The notes below the pieces were generated by a model, which made no database searches, was not told the origin of the DNA, and worked only from the letters and a program-made list of their open reading frames with translations. From an uncultured Acidimicrobiales bacterium (GTDB lineage Bacteria; Actinomycetota; Acidimicrobiia; Acidimicrobiales; SZUA-35): a DNA stretch of 64,000 nt. The DNA is taken from the NCBI GenBank assembly GCA_937922785.1, contig CALAJQ010000007.1, forward strand, positions 62,001 through 126,000, read 5' to 3'. Positions within the stretch are counted from its first letter, which is position 1. Each line of letters begins with the position of its first letter. A program made the translations under genes and the position numbers. Below, one piece after another: positions 49,697 to 59,801 of the stretch.

Positions 49697-52056
49697 TTCC
49701 CGAACAGCATTTCGGCAAGTCTGGCCGCTGCCGCCTCGAAAGAATTCTCCGCGGCCCATGCTTGTGCGTTGGCACTGAGATCGGCTCGCGACTCTGGTTC
49801 TCGGGCCAGATCCAGAATCACCCGGGCTAGCTCACTCGAAGTGTTCTTTGTTCGGATCTTCACCACAATCTCATCGGGGAGGTCCGACATCGATCCAAGG
49901 TCTGACACGACGGTGGGAACCCCGGCCGCCATCAGCTCGGCCACTGCCGCCGATGACTCGCCGTTGGACTGGGAGCGAAGTTGAACAGCGATTGTTGAAG
50001 ATCGTTGTGCTGCTCCAAACTCCGATTGTGACAGGTGGCCGGTGAACGAGACTATGTCCGCCAGGTCGAGTCCGTCGATCAGAACATTCAACTCTCTGCG
50101 ATAGCCAGGATCGACCGGACCCACAAAGTTGAGTCGGATGTTTGTGTAGGCGGCCCGAACAGCTGCGACTGCCTCGATAATTGATTCTGGCATCTTCGCG
50201 GGATCAACCACGCCAAATGAGTTGATCACCAAATCCTCCGATGGTGAATCTGGCTGATCCAGCGCTGGGGCAGGAAGCGGGAAACAGACTTCGGCCGTTT
50301 CGCCGCAGTCCAATCCAACCAGCGTTGCGGCATAGGGCGAGTGCACCAAAACCTTCGTTCCCGATCGAGCTACATCAGCGCACATAAGTACCCCGAATCG
50401 GGCCGCGTCATCGGCTGAAATTACTTGTGAATCCTCAAGCGAGGAGCGATAGCGGCCTGGATACATGCGAGCCAGTTCCTCGCCGACAGAGCTAACTCCG
50501 CCTACGCCCATTCGTACGCACTCGCCGTAGAGGCCGCTTAGGCGGACATCATGAAACAGCACGACTCCTGGGTGTTTCTGCAACGCAGAAAGAGCGCCAG
50601 CGTGATACCGCGAGTTACCCATAAAGTAGATCAACTCATCGAAGGCGCCGCCGCCGTCAATCATGGGCCCTAGCTGGTTGAGTGGGCGAACCTCTACGGT
50701 TCCTGCTGCCGGAAACAGAGTCCTGATGGTGCCTTCATCGGCTGCATGGTCGTCATCTTCGTCATGCAGGCTCTCGGTAAAGACGGTTACGTCTGCGTAG
50801 TGCTGAAGGTGCTCGATCATGCGCACCGCATAAGTGGCTATTCCAGATTGCTGCGGAGGCACTGGCGATATCACTGCGAGGCGAGGCAACGGCGACGGCA
50901 CCGCTGTTGCTTGGAGGCTGGCCACAACCGATGCCGTTGCGGCTGCCGAGTCAGCCCAAGAGAATTGAGGAATTTCCAAGTTCCGCAACCTGGAAACCTC
51001 ACCTTCGGTATTCAACACGCGTGTGAGAGCAGCTGTCATGGATGCCGTCGAGCTGGCGTCAAAGCGTGCGTCCTGGTCAGGCTGAACCTCTCTCAACGAC
51101 GAGTTGTCGCCGCAGATCACTGCTGCCCCGCACTGGCGGGCTTCCAGCACCGGCAGCCCAAAGCCTTCATAGAGCGAAGGGAAGACGACGAGGTGGGCCG
51201 CTTGGTTTAGATCCACCAGCTCCTCGTCTGAAACTCGTCCAGTGAGGATCAGCTCTTCTTTGCTGAGTCCAACTTTGGACATCAGCTCACCCATATACGC
51301 GCTCTGGTCTGGGTTCAATCCGCACATCATTACTAACTGATGCCTGCGCCGTAATCTCGGATCAAGAGCGGCATAGGCATGGACAAACCCATCGATGTTC
51401 TTGCGGAAATCGAAACCGGTGGGAAAGAGCACAAACTCGGTCTCCAGACCCGGGTAGCGCCCGCTCTGGATTAGGCGCGAAGCAACTTCAGATTGGCTTG
51501 TTGACGGTGGTCGGAACTGGGTGTCAGCGCCTGCCCCGATGGCCGAAACGGCGTGAGAGGCTATCTCGGCGAGCTCTACTGCATCAGATGCTGACGCTTC
51601 TGAGATCGCCAGTAGATGATCGAACATCTTTAACGCTTGCACCCGAGTCTGATATCGGGATCGCAGCGAAGGCTCACTGAGATAATGCGAGGCGAATCGC
51701 AGGGGTATCAAGTCATACAGCACAGCGGTTCTTCGCCAACGGGCCGATCGTGCCCATGCCGGCAAAACGCGTCCCAAGGGCTGTTCCAACTCAAACAGGG
51801 AACCGCAAATGAACACGCCGCCAGCTGTCGGACTAAGGGCTGGGTGGCCTACCTCTTTGGCGCTGATGACCTTGCCGCTACTCAGCAGCGGATTGATCGA
51901 ACCGGGAATAGGTAGGTCGGGGTGAACCAAGTAGTTGTCGATCAAGTCACCAAAGTCAGCCTCAATCGCAAGCGCCAGATTTGCAACGTACCGAGCGATC
52001 CCGCGTTCGCCATGGTCTCGGTTTTGCACACCGAGCAGATCAAAAATTACGGTCAC
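49684..52056 (-). CDS. tandem GT4-GT4 glycosyltransferase (WbdA-like layout)
   Basis: 790 residues made of two GT-B modules. Module 1 (1-385): DHGERGIARYVANLALA, FPTGFDFRKNIDGFVHAYAAL near 215, and SLYEGFGLPVLEARQCGAAV near 290. Module 2 (390-790): SPVPPQQSGIATYAVRMIEHL, DPAKMPESIIEAVAAV near 610, and NGESSAAVAELMAAGVPTV near 690, with the first Glu and second Glu spaced as in EX7E. Two-module mannosyltransferases such as WbdA make repeating O-antigen chains with two linkages; this one probably does similar work. Its last 13 bases overlap the channel gene. It is coupled to the coiled-coil gene upstream. Confidence 0.85.
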   Translation of the reverse strand: MTVIFDLLGVQNRDHGERGIARYVANLALAIEADFGDLIDNYLVHPDLPIPGSINPLLSSGKVISAKEVGHPALSPTAGGVFICGSLFELEQPLGRVLPAWARSARWRRTAVLYDLIPLRFASHYLSEPSLRSRYQTRVQALKMFDHLLAISEASASDAVELAEIASHAVSAIGAGADTQFRPPSTSQSEVASRLIQSGRYPGLETEFVLFPTGFDFRKNIDGFVHAYAALDPRLRRRHQLVMMCGLNPDQSAYMGELMSKVGLSKEELILTGRVSDEELVDLNQAAHLVVFPSLYEGFGLPVLEARQCGAAVICGDNSSLREVQPDQDARFDASSTASMTAALTRVLNTEGEVSRLRNLEIPQFSWADSAAATASVVASLQATAVPSPLPRLAVISPVPPQQSGIATYAVRMIEHLQHYADVTVFTESLHDEDDDHAADEGTIRTLFPAAGTVEVRPLNQLGPMIDGGGAFDELIYFMGNSRYHAGALSALQKHPGVVLFHDVRLSGLYGECVRMGVGGVSSVGEELARMYPGRYRSSLEDSQVISADDAARFGVLMCADVARSGTKVLVHSPYAATLVGLDCGETAEVCFPLPAPALDQPDSPSEDLVINSFGVVDPAKMPESIIEAVAAVRAAYTNIRLNFVGPVDPGYRRELNVLIDGLDLADIVSFTGHLSQSEFGAAQRSSTIAVQLRSQSNGESSAAVAELMAAGVPTVVSDLGSMSDLPDEIVVKIRTKNTSSELARVILDLAREPESRADLSANAQAWAAENSFEAAAARLAEMLFGNYSG

Positions 52057-52331
52057 GAAGGCTTTCGGCGTTTTGCCTCGGTCAACGCAGCGACCTCTGC
52101 TCGTAGTTCTGTTACCTGAGCCTCAAGGCTTGAGATCCGCGATGACATGAGGCCTAGCTGGTCGGCGGTGGCAGTGCCTAAGTCCGAGACGCTGGCATCC
52201 ACTGAATCGAATCGGCCGACCAGCTCGTTCTTGACGGCGTGGATGAGGTCCTCGAGACCTCTTGTGACGTAGTTGGCCTGACGGCGCAAAGGTGCTGATG
52301 CACCAGACTTAGCCCGCTCAATAATAGACAT
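52053..52331 (-). CDS. small coiled-coil protein next to the GT4-GT4 gene
   Basis: 92 residues from ATG at 52331; a TTG at 52379 that overlaps the meaB stop would give 108. Residues 25-85 (RGLEDLIHAVKNELVGRF, SRISSLEAQVTELRAEVAALTEAKRR) have clear heptads. The stop overlaps the ATG of the glycosyltransferase gene (ATGA), so the two are translated together. No catalytic motif. Likely an assembly or membrane-docking partner for the transferase; inferred from context only. Confidence 0.65.
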   Translation of the reverse strand: MSIIERAKSGASAPLRRQANYVTRGLEDLIHAVKNELVGRFDSVDASVSDLGTATADQLGLMSSRISSLEAQVTELRAEVAALTEAKRRKPS

Positions 52332-52375
52332 CGTCCCATAATGCCACGGCCCAGTGTTGGGTGGTGGAGGCACGC

Positions 52376-53296
52376 TCAATGAGTGCGATCCCAGAATTCG
52401 CGGGCAGCAGAGCGTGGGTGGCGTGAGCCTCTGGAGACCAGCTCGACTAGCTCGCCAAGAGAGCGGTCATTGGCGGCAGCCTCAATGTGAGCGTCCTGGA
52501 CGTTGGCCATCAGTTCTGCCCAGAACGCAGTTTCGTTTTGAGCGGCCCGAATCGAGTCCAATAGTCCGCTGGATGCCATTCGTTCATGTGTCGACCGAAT
52601 CTGTTCCCACAGCTCGGTGATTCCGGAGCCATCAAGACCCGAGACCATGTGGGTCTGAACCTGGTAACCACCGTGTTTGGGTCTGAGCAAGGACAGTGCC
52701 CCGGCATAGGCACTAGCAGTAGTCTCGGCGATGGTTTTTAGGTCTCCGTCATGTTTGGTGACAGCGATGAGATCAGCTAGCTCCATCACACCACGCTTGA
52801 TTCCTTGCAGGTCGTCGCCAGCAGCTGGGGCAATTAGAAGCAGAAAGAGATCGGTAATGTCTGACACAGCCGTCTCGCTTTGGCCAACGCCAACGGTCTC
52901 GACAAGGATCACGTCAAATCCAGCAGCCTCGCACAATAAAACGCCGGCACCGGTCGCCCTGGCAACGCCACCCAATGATCGACCCGCTGGGCTGGGGCGA
53001 ACAAAGGCTTCGGTGCTCGTCGAAAGTGTGGGCATCCGAGTCTTGTCGCCGAGGATGGAGCCACCGCTACGGCCCGACGACGGATCGACCGCGAGCACTG
53101 CGACTCTGTGGCCAAGATCTAGCAGGTGTCGACCCAGTGACTCAATAAGAGTGGATTTCCCCGCACCCGGAGCACCCGAGATGCCGACGCGAATCGAGCT
53201 AGCTGGCTTGCGGGCAACGATCTCGTCCAGGATTTGATCGATTTGCTCGCGATCTTCCGGGCGCGTCGACTCTGCCAGGGTTACTGCCCGGGCCAA
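52376..53296 (-). CDS. meaB: methylmalonyl-CoA mutase-associated GTPase MeaB
   Basis: 306 residues from TTG at 53296. The G3E-family GTPase core has a P-loop GAPGAGKSTL near 42, DPSSGRSGGSILGDKTRM near 72-90, ETVGVGQSE near 135, and VTKHDGD near 178. It guards cobalamin loading and reactivation of methylmalonyl-CoA mutase, which is encoded 6.5 kb away at 59802. The frame stays open upstream with GIDAGDRRS, family-like residues before the TTG, but no standard start codon, so the start may be a rare ATT or the family helix is short here. Divergent from a methyltransferase gene. Confidence 0.88.
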   Translation of the reverse strand: MARAVTLAESTRPEDREQIDQILDEIVARKPASSIRVGISGAPGAGKSTLIESLGRHLLDLGHRVAVLAVDPSSGRSGGSILGDKTRMPTLSTSTEAFVRPSPAGRSLGGVARATGAGVLLCEAAGFDVILVETVGVGQSETAVSDITDLFLLLIAPAAGDDLQGIKRGVMELADLIAVTKHDGDLKTIAETTASAYAGALSLLRPKHGGYQVQTHMVSGLDGSGITELWEQIRSTHERMASSGLLDSIRAAQNETAFWAELMANVQDAHIEAAANDRSLGELVELVSRGSRHPRSAAREFWDRTH

Positions 53297-53338
53297 GCTC
53301 CGCCGATCCCCAGCGTCAATACCTTCGAGAAGATTGGG

Positions 53339-54250
53339 ATGAATGAAGATACTGACATGATACGAGCGCCTAACATCGAGAACGTGCTGCCGCCCCCTGA
53401 GTTTGAACTAGGTTTTTATCGCGAGACATACCCTGATTTGGAAGCGTTGTCCGACGATGAGTTACACGAGCATTTCTTAATTCACGGTAAACGTGAAGGT
53501 CGATTTGGTACCAGTTACGTCACTCGGGCGAAGTTCGTAGAGCTGTTCGCCGAGTCTGGGTCGCTGTTGGAGATAGGTCCGTTTCACGTTCCCGTCGCCC
53601 GTGGTCCGAACGTAAAGTACTTTGACGTGCTTGATGCCGATGCGCTTGCTGTCCTTGGTAAGTCAATGGACCATGACATCTCAGGCATACCCACCATCGA
53701 CTACGTGTCACCAAACGGCGATATGTCGATAGTTAACGAGGTCTTCGACGCCGCTGTGTCGAGTCACTGCATCGAGCACCAGCCCTCGCTAGTACGTCAC
53801 CTCCGACAGATAAGTGATGTTCTAAAGCCTGGGGGCCGCTACTACGTAATTGCCCCCGATAAGCGCTATTGCTTCGACCATTTCCGTCCCTTGTCAACAA
53901 TTGCCGATGTTCTAGTGGCCAATGATGACAGGCAGGTTCACTCGCTTCGGGACCTAATAGAGCACCGAGCGATGCTCACTCACAACGACCCGTCCCGACA
54001 TTGGGTTGGCGATCACGGGGAGCCGGGACCAAAGAGCGCACGTCTGGATCTGGTCGGGGGAGCGCTAAACGAACACAGCCCAACCGGCTACATTCCCGAT
54101 GTTCACGCATGGAAGTTTGTGCCTGAGACGTTCCGTGAAATTCTTCAAGACCTCGTGACCATGGGTTTGAGCGATCTTGAACCTGAGCGTGTGTACAACA
54201 CCCCACTGCGTTGCCATGAGTTCTGCGCTGTGTTGAGGAAAAGGTCTTGA
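53339..54250 (+). CDS. class I SAM-dependent methyltransferase with N-terminal repeat unit
   Basis: 303 residues. Residues 18-58 carry FELGFYRETYPDL and HEHFLIHGKREGR, a short unit found on polysaccharide-related enzymes. The methyltransferase core follows: LLEIGPFHVPVA (motif I) near 77, YFDVLDADAL, VNEVFDAAVSSHCIEHQPSL with the post-I acidic pattern near 135-150, and LKPGGRYYVIAPDKRYCFDHF near 165. The acceptor is unknown; placement among glycosyltransferases suggests sugar or chain-end methylation. ATG at 53339 chosen because upstream sequence overlaps meaB. Confidence 0.8.
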   Translation: MNEDTDMIRAPNIENVLPPPEFELGFYRETYPDLEALSDDELHEHFLIHGKREGRFGTSYVTRAKFVELFAESGSLLEIGPFHVPVARGPNVKYFDVLDADALAVLGKSMDHDISGIPTIDYVSPNGDMSIVNEVFDAAVSSHCIEHQPSLVRHLRQISDVLKPGGRYYVIAPDKRYCFDHFRPLSTIADVLVANDDRQVHSLRDLIEHRAMLTHNDPSRHWVGDHGEPGPKSARLDLVGGALNEHSPTGYIPDVHAWKFVPETFREILQDLVTMGLSDLEPERVYNTPLRCHEFCAVLRKRS

Positions 54251-54299
54251 CCTCACACCACGACGCAACAACCATAGACCACCGCCACCACCAGCGGAG

Positions 54300-54305
54300 T
54301 AGGAT
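54300..54305 (+). promoter_or_regulatory. -10 box of the 54312 gene (leaderless type)
   Basis: TAGGAT ends six bases before GTG at 54312, in the 61-base gap after the methyltransferase gene. Confidence 0.45.
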
Positions 54306-54311
54306 TACAAA

Positions 54312-54680
54312 GTGACCGACACTGACCCAGGACATAGTCCTCAAATGTCCAACGGCGAAACTGATCCGAGAGATCTAGAGATCGTCCGACTGAAGGCTGA
54401 GCTAATAGAAACCAAAGAGAAACTATTTGTTGCTTTGGATGCCACCGCCGGAGCCGAAGCAGAGACTGCCGAAGCAAAAGGCAAGGCGTTGGAATTTCTT
54501 CGAGAGATACAGGCTCGCGATACGTCAATTCACAAGATGCAGGTATTGATGCCAGAGCTTCAACACCAGGCGGACCTCGCCCACGAGGGGCTTGACGAGC
54601 TGCAATCATCTCGCAGCTTCAAGTTGATGATGGTCGCACTGGCTCCATATCGAAAGGTTCGGTCCATAATTGGCCTCTGA
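54312..54680 (+). CDS. small coiled-coil protein next to the GT2-GT2 gene
   Basis: 122 residues. DLEIVRLKAELIETKEKLF and AEAKGKALEFLREIQ are heptad-rich; the C terminus LDELQSSRSFKLMMVALAPYRKVRSII matches the short segment (Ser-Arg-Ser-x-x-x) that often closes the coiled-coil stalk in front of glycosyltransferase domains in fused proteins. Here the stalk is its own gene, overlapping the transferase start by 11 bases if TTG 54670 is used. This may be a split of an ancestral fusion. GTG start supported by the -10 box. Confidence 0.65.
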   Translation: MTDTDPGHSPQMSNGETDPRDLEIVRLKAELIETKEKLFVALDATAGAEAETAEAKGKALEFLREIQARDTSIHKMQVLMPELQHQADLAHEGLDELQSSRSFKLMMVALAPYRKVRSIIGL

Positions 54681-56361
54681 CCCGCCAATGTTCTCGGTTC
54701 TGGTGCCGGTTTACAAACCTGAACCCGCACATCTGATCGAGTGCATTCAATCTGTAATCGACCAAACCACTGCTGATTGGGAGTTATGCCTGGTTGCTGA
54801 CGGCCCCCAACCCGCAGAGATTGACGAGATTCTGAATTGGGATGACGGCCGCATTAAGGTTCATCGCAGACCCACTAACGGTGGCATTATTGCTGCATCT
54901 CAAGATGCTCTGAATATGGCAACAGGCGAGTTTGTTGCCTTGCTAGACAACGATGACACGCTGGCTTTGAATGCCCTTGGCTCGCTGGCGTGGTACATGG
55001 CTGACTATCCCGAAGCCGACGTTGTATATAGCGACGAAGACAAGTTGGACACCGACGGAAACCGGGTCGACCCGTTCCACAAGCCAGCTTGGTCACCAGA
55101 GCGTCTGCGGACTCAGATGTACTTGGGTCACCTTGGGGTCTACAGAAGATCCCTAGTTAACGAAGTCGGTGGGTTTCGTGACGGATTTGACGGTTCCCAG
55201 GACCATGACCTTGCGCTAAGAGTTACCGAGCAGGCCCGCTCAGTTCTGCACGTTCCCTTGGTTTTGTATCACTGGCGGGCAGTTGAGACTTCAACTGCAA
55301 GCAGCGCTGGGGCAAAGGACTGGGCATTTGACGCAGGGGTAAAGGCGGTTGAGTCACACCTTCAGCGAATCGGTTTCCCAGCTACTGCGCGTCGTAATCC
55401 TGAGTATCCCGGGGTGATAGACCTGGAACCCAATTTGGCGGAGCAACCGCTTGTTTCAATAGTTTTGCCAACCGGTGGAGGCAAGCGAGTAGTGCGCGGT
55501 CAGTCAGTAGTTTTGGCCGAACACGCTTTGAAGAGTGTGATCGCCGAAACTGCCTATCCAAATTATGAGATCGTCATCGTCCTTGACCGGCACAGCACTG
55601 TTGACCTTGAACATCGTCTACTTGAGTTAGGGCAGGGCCGAGTCAAGATTGTCAGGGACAATAACGAATTCAGCTTTGCTGGTGCCTCGAACTTAGGGGC
55701 AATCTGTAGCAGTGGTGACGTGTTGCTTTTTCTCAACGACGACACAGAAGTTGACATGGCGTCTTGGCTCGACCGTCTTGTCATGTACGCCACGCGTGAA
55801 GATATTGGCGCGGTGGGCGCCAAGCTGCTTTACGGCGACGGTCGGATTCAACACGCAGGTGTGTGGTCTCGCGATGGTGGCCCAGGCCATCGATATCCGG
55901 GGTATCGACGCTCACACCCTGGCTACATGAGCTCTCTTCAACTCGCCCAGAACTGTATCGCTGTCACCGGTGCATGTTTGGCTGTGGAGCGCCACAAGTT
56001 CGAACAGGTCGGCGGTTTCTGCACACAGTTCCCTCTTAACTTCAACGATGTTGACCTGTGCCTCAAACTGTCATCGGCTGGTTATCGAACCGTTGTTGAT
56101 TGCGCGACCACCCATACTCATCTCGAATCGAGCACACGTAACCCTGCCGTCAAGGATTGGGAGTACTACCAATTGCAGGCGCGGTGGGAGCGGTTCTTGG
56201 ATTCTGACCCTTGGGACAATCCTCATCATGTTGGTCATGGGGTAGAAGAGTTTCCTCCACCAAGACCGGCAACCACGATGCTTCGCGAAGTCATGCGAGA
56301 CGCCGAGTTCAGAGCCAGATGTCTGAGCCGTGACGGACGAGTCCTGCTGCCCCGTAATTAA
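54670..56361 (+). CDS. tandem GT2-GT2 glycosyltransferase
   Basis: 563 residues with two GT-A domains. Domain 1 (about 5-230): FSVLVPVYKPEP, ALLDNDDTLA with the metal-binding DxD near 100, YSDEDKLD. Domain 2 (about 250-520): PLVSIVLPTGG, FSFAGASNLGAICSSGDVLLFLNDDTEV with DDT near 360, VGAKLLYGDGRIQHAGV and LNFNDVDLCLKL. This is the rhamnosyltransferase-like layout seen in polysaccharide clusters; with rfb genes just downstream, rhamnose is a plausible donor. ATG at 54688 is an alternative start that avoids the overlap. Confidence 0.85.
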   Translation: MASDPPMFSVLVPVYKPEPAHLIECIQSVIDQTTADWELCLVADGPQPAEIDEILNWDDGRIKVHRRPTNGGIIAASQDALNMATGEFVALLDNDDTLALNALGSLAWYMADYPEADVVYSDEDKLDTDGNRVDPFHKPAWSPERLRTQMYLGHLGVYRRSLVNEVGGFRDGFDGSQDHDLALRVTEQARSVLHVPLVLYHWRAVETSTASSAGAKDWAFDAGVKAVESHLQRIGFPATARRNPEYPGVIDLEPNLAEQPLVSIVLPTGGGKRVVRGQSVVLAEHALKSVIAETAYPNYEIVIVLDRHSTVDLEHRLLELGQGRVKIVRDNNEFSFAGASNLGAICSSGDVLLFLNDDTEVDMASWLDRLVMYATREDIGAVGAKLLYGDGRIQHAGVWSRDGGPGHRYPGYRRSHPGYMSSLQLAQNCIAVTGACLAVERHKFEQVGGFCTQFPLNFNDVDLCLKLSSAGYRTVVDCATTHTHLESSTRNPAVKDWEYYQLQARWERFLDSDPWDNPHHVGHGVEEFPPPRPATTMLREVMRDAEFRARCLSRDGRVLLPRN

Positions 56362-56968
56362 TCACGGGGTCGCCGCAGAGCCGCTAGCGAGCAGCAATAC
56401 TGGCTTGGTGCTAAAGGACGTAGGCGAGCTCGGCGGAGCGCAGATCGTGGATATTCGCAGATTCGGCGACGACCGAGGCTATTTTTGTGAGACTTACAAC
56501 GCTAAGAGAGCTTCTGAGCTTGGCATAGACGGGTCCTTTGTCCAAGACAATGAGTCGCTGTCAGCTGAAGTCGGCACCATTCGAGGTCTCCACTTTCAGA
56601 TGAACCCAACCGCTCAAGGAAAACTTGTACGAGTGGTGGTCGGAGCCGTCCTGGACGTGATCGTTGACATTCGCACCACCTCAGACACCTTCGGCGATCA
56701 CGCAATTGTTCGGCTTGATTCAGAGACTGGTCGGCAACTTTGGATCCCGCCGGGCTTCGCCCACGGCTTTTGCAGCCTCGAGCCGAACATGGTCATGGCC
56801 TACAAGGTCACTGATTTCTATGACCCCGCAACGGACCGTTCCATGCAATGGAACGACCCCGAGCTAGGAATTGACTGGCCAGAGGTAGCCAACCCCGAAT
56901 CGCTGTCAGCGAAGGATCTCAACGGATCACCAATGGCCGAACTCAAGCTCAAGGGAGAGCTCTTCTAA
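56330..56968 (+). CDS. rfbC: dTDP-4-dehydrorhamnose 3,5-epimerase
   Basis: 212 residues from GTG 56330, overlapping the previous gene by 32 bases; TTG 56405 or GTG 56408 would give the more usual ~186 residues. Core motifs are [26 protein letters not shown] with the catalytic His, [19 protein letters not shown], and [14 protein letters not shown]. It epimerises C3 and C5 of the dTDP-4-keto-6-deoxyglucose ring. First of four rhamnose genes in the order C-B-D-A with overlapping ends. Confidence 0.88.
   Translation: MTDESCCPVINHGVAAEPLASSNTGLVLKDVGELGGAQIVDIRRFGDDRGYFCETYNAKRASELGIDGSFVQDNESLSAEVGTIRGLHFQMNPTAQGKLVRVVVGAVLDVIVDIRTTSDTFGDHAIVRLDSETGRQLWIPPGFAHGFCSLEPNMVMAYKVTDFYDPATDRSMQWNDPELGIDWPEVANPESLSAKDLNGSPMAELKLKGELF
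56350..56369 (+). other. stem-loop at the GT2/rfbC boundary
   Basis: CCCCGT and ACGGGG pair perfectly around AATTAATC, a loop containing the GT2-GT2 stop codon. If rfbC starts at 56405 this hairpin lies in the gap between the genes; it has no T run. Confidence 0.35.
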
Positions 56969-58020
56969 TGAAAATCCTGGTAACCGGAGGCCTTGGCTTT
57001 ATTGGTTCGGCAGTAATCCGCCGTCTCATCACTGAAACCTCCCACCAAGTTCTTAATGTCGACAAAATAACCTACGCGGGCGATCCCCGAACGGTCGCAG
57101 ATGTTGCCGACGATGACCGGTACAGCTTCGTGCAGGCCGACATCTGCGATGCCGCAGCGATAGACGCTGCGTTTGTTTCATTTGAACCTGATGCGGTTCT
57201 GCATTTGGCCGCAGAATCACACGTTGATCGCTCTATCGACGGCCCAGCAGAATTCATTCAAACCAACATTGTGGGCACGTTCACGATGTTGGAAGCCGCC
57301 CTCAAATGGTTCAACACCCGGTCACAGCAGACGCCGTTCCGCTTCGTGCATGTTTCAACTGATGAAGTGTTTGGTTCGCTGGGTCCCGACGATGCTCCTT
57401 TCAACGAATCGACCGCGTATTCACCTCGCTCTCCGTACTCAGCGTCGAAGGCTTCGTCGGATCATCTCGCTCGGGCGTGGGGTGACACGTTTGATCTGCC
57501 GGTGTCCGTAACTAACTGTTCGAACAACTACGGCGAGTATCAATTTCCCGAGAAGCTCATTCCTTTGATGATTGCCAAGGCCCTTCGCGGCGACCAGCTT
57601 CCGGTCTATGGCGCGGGAGAAAACGTCCGAGACTGGCTTTATGTTGACGATCATGCGCGGGCCCTGATTGCCGTGGTTGAAAAGGGGGCTGCGGGGGAGA
57701 CCTATGCGATAGGTGGTGATGCCGAGCGGCAAAACATCGATGTAGTTCATACCATTTGCGACTTACTTGATAACAAAGTCGGCTTGCTAGATTCAGGGCC
57801 TCGAAGAGATCTGGTTAGCTACGTGACAGATCGGCCCGGCCACGACATGCGCTACGCGGTCGAGACCACGTTCATTAGTGCAGAGCTCGGTTGGACTCCT
57901 TCGGTCAGCTTTGAGCAGGGTCTGTCGGCCACTGTTGATTGGTACCTGGCGAACAAGCCTTGGTGGGAATCAATCCTGGCTGGATCCTATGCCGGCAATC
58001 GACTTGGAACAGCCAATTGA
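56968..58020 (+). CDS. rfbB: dTDP-glucose 4,6-dehydratase
   Basis: 350 residues of an extended [16 protein letters not shown] at residues 7-19 binds [16 protein letters not shown] is the family signature near 82, [10 protein letters not shown] holds the catalytic Thr-Asp-Glu near 130-133, and [11 protein letters not shown] holds the Tyr and Lys. [19 protein letters not shown] follows. It makes dTDP-4-keto-6-deoxyglucose, the second step of the rhamnose pathway. TAATG overlap with rfbC. Confidence 0.93.
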   Translation: MKILVTGGLGFIGSAVIRRLITETSHQVLNVDKITYAGDPRTVADVADDDRYSFVQADICDAAAIDAAFVSFEPDAVLHLAAESHVDRSIDGPAEFIQTNIVGTFTMLEAALKWFNTRSQQTPFRFVHVSTDEVFGSLGPDDAPFNESTAYSPRSPYSASKASSDHLARAWGDTFDLPVSVTNCSNNYGEYQFPEKLIPLMIAKALRGDQLPVYGAGENVRDWLYVDDHARALIAVVEKGAAGETYAIGGDAERQNIDVVHTICDLLDNKVGLLDSGPRRDLVSYVTDRPGHDMRYAVETTFISAELGWTPSVSFEQGLSATVDWYLANKPWWESILAGSYAGNRLGTAN

Positions 58021-58901
58021 CTCGGGTGCTGGTAACTGGAGCTGCGGGCCAAGTTGGTTCAGAGCTTGCCCGCCTGGATTGGCCTTCGGGTTATGAAATC
58101 GCAGCGCTGACCAAAGCGCAGATGGACATCTCTTCCACTGAGTCAATCCTGACTGGACTGGAGTCAGTTAAGCCCGACATTGTCATAAACGCTGCGGCCT
58201 ACACCGCAGTAGACAAGGCCGAGGAAAACTCAGAACTGGCTCACACCGTAAATGCGACCTCGGTTGAGCTATTGGCCCGAGCCACCGCACTGAATGACAT
58301 CGGGCTGATTCACATCAGTACCGACTATGTCTTCGACGGCGAAAGTGACCACTGGTACGCCGAAACTGACCCGCCAAACCCAACTGGTGTTTACGGCGAC
58401 TCGAAACTTGCTGGTGAAGAACCTGTACTTGGGATGGGAGGCATGGTCGCTCGGACGTCATGGGTATATGGGGCTCTGGCGCCTAACTTCGTACAGACCA
58501 TGCGTCGGCTGGCCAATGAAAGAACCGAGATATCTGTAGTCAGTGATCAATACGGATGTCCAACTGCCGCTGTTGACATCGCGAGGGCGATTCGAGATGT
58601 GCTGCTGGTGGATCAGAGGCCTACAGGACTGTTCCACATGGCTGCCCCCGATGACGCTACATGGTGGGATCTCGCTGTAGCTGCGATTGATCAGATTGAG
58701 CCGAAGGTAGACGTCCGAGTCAACAAGATCACAACAGCGCAATACCCAACACCGGCCGCGCGGCCAAAGAACTCGCGACTTAATTCAGACAAGTTGTTTG
58801 AGAGTTTTGGGGTAAGACTTCAACCGTGGCGCAAAGCGCTTGTAGAGGTTTCCGCTGAGCTAAACGCTAAACAAGCAAAAGACTCGGGAGCGTCATCGTG
58901 A
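58017..58901 (+). CDS. rfbD: dTDP-4-dehydrorhamnose reductase
   Basis: 294 residues from TTG at 58017, which overlaps the rfbB stop (TTGA). [13 protein letters not shown] opens the NADPH site, [13 protein letters not shown] and ISTDYVFDG follow, and [10 protein letters not shown] has the Tyr and Lys. RTSWVYG is also typical. It reduces the C4 keto group to give dTDP-L-rhamnose. The longer frame starting at 57939 lies within rfbB and is not the start. Confidence 0.92.
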   Translation: MTRVLVTGAAGQVGSELARLDWPSGYEIAALTKAQMDISSTESILTGLESVKPDIVINAAAYTAVDKAEENSELAHTVNATSVELLARATALNDIGLIHISTDYVFDGESDHWYAETDPPNPTGVYGDSKLAGEEPVLGMGGMVARTSWVYGALAPNFVQTMRRLANERTEISVVSDQYGCPTAAVDIARAIRDVLLVDQRPTGLFHMAAPDDATWWDLAVAAIDQIEPKVDVRVNKITTAQYPTPAARPKNSRLNSDKLFESFGVRLQPWRKALVEVSAELNAKQAKDSGASS

Positions 58902-59767
58902 AAGGCATCGTTCTAGCCGGAGGAACCGGCTCTCGGCTTCATCCCCTCACACTTGCTGCGTCGAAGCAACTTCTTCCGGTTTATGACAAGCCGATGATCT
59001 ACTACCCCCTTAGCACGTTGATGCTTGCGGGGATTCGCGAAATCATGATCATCACCACTCCCGAGGACGCTGATGCGTTTGTGCGGTTGTTGGGTGACGG
59101 GTCACAGTGGGGGATAGAACTCCATTTCGCCACCCAGGATGCGCCTAATGGAATCGCCGAGGCATTCATCATTGGTGAAGAGTTCATAGGCGGCCAAGGA
59201 TGTGCGTTGATCCTGGGAGATAACCTCTTCTACGGCCACGGTATTAGCGAGATGCTGGCCGACGCGGTTGCTTTGGAAACCGGGGCCACTGTGTTTGCGC
59301 AACAGGTTTCGGACCCCGAACGATACGGCGTTGTTAGTTTCGACGACCAAGACCGAGCACTTTCGGTTGAGGAGAAACCAACTAATCCTCGATCCAATTG
59401 GGCTGTGACTGGTCTCTATTTCTATGACTCGAAGATCACCGAGCTGGCCAAGTCGGTGCAGCCCTCAGCTCGCGGCGAGCTGGAGATCACAACCATCAAC
59501 GAGATGTACCTCGATGCCGGGGAACTCCACGTGGCGCGGTTTGGTCGAGGTTTTGCTTGGCTGGACACCGGGACGTTTGACTCTTTGGTAGAAGCGTCAG
59601 AGTTTGTGCGAGTTCTAGAAAAGCGCCAAGACACAAAGATTGCATGCTTAGAGGAAATCGCGTGGGGATTCGGTTGGATCTCCGCCGAAGACGTGGCGAA
59701 CTTGGCGCAACCATTGCTCAAAAGCGGCTACGGCGAATACCTACTGCGGCTACTAGATCGTCACTAA
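58898..59767 (+). CDS. rfbA: glucose-1-phosphate thymidylyltransferase
   Basis: 289 residues. [11 protein letters not shown] is the nucleotide-binding signature near 8-18, followed by [36 protein letters not shown] with the metal Asp, and [15 protein letters not shown]. It makes dTDP-glucose from dTTP and glucose 1-phosphate, the entry step of the rhamnose pathway. The GTG overlaps the rfbD stop (GTGA). It converges with methylmalonyl-CoA mutase, 34 bases between stops, with no terminator hairpin visible. Confidence 0.93.
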   Translation: MKGIVLAGGTGSRLHPLTLAASKQLLPVYDKPMIYYPLSTLMLAGIREIMIITTPEDADAFVRLLGDGSQWGIELHFATQDAPNGIAEAFIIGEEFIGGQGCALILGDNLFYGHGISEMLADAVALETGATVFAQQVSDPERYGVVSFDDQDRALSVEEKPTNPRSNWAVTGLYFYDSKITELAKSVQPSARGELEITTINEMYLDAGELHVARFGRGFAWLDTGTFDSLVEASEFVRVLEKRQDTKIACLEEIAWGFGWISAEDVANLAQPLLKSGYGEYLLRLLDRH

Positions 59768-59801
59768 TTCCTGCTTGTAACTGTCTGCTAGAAATTCTGC
59801 G

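Noticed and set aside
54640-54700. A frameshift splitting a coiled-coil-glycosyltransferase fusion
   Set aside because: The stalk gene has its own promoter-like hexamer and start, ends with a natural-looking stop, and two similar separate stalk genes occur elsewhere in the window, so separate genes are the simpler reading; a shift in the reads was not excluded.
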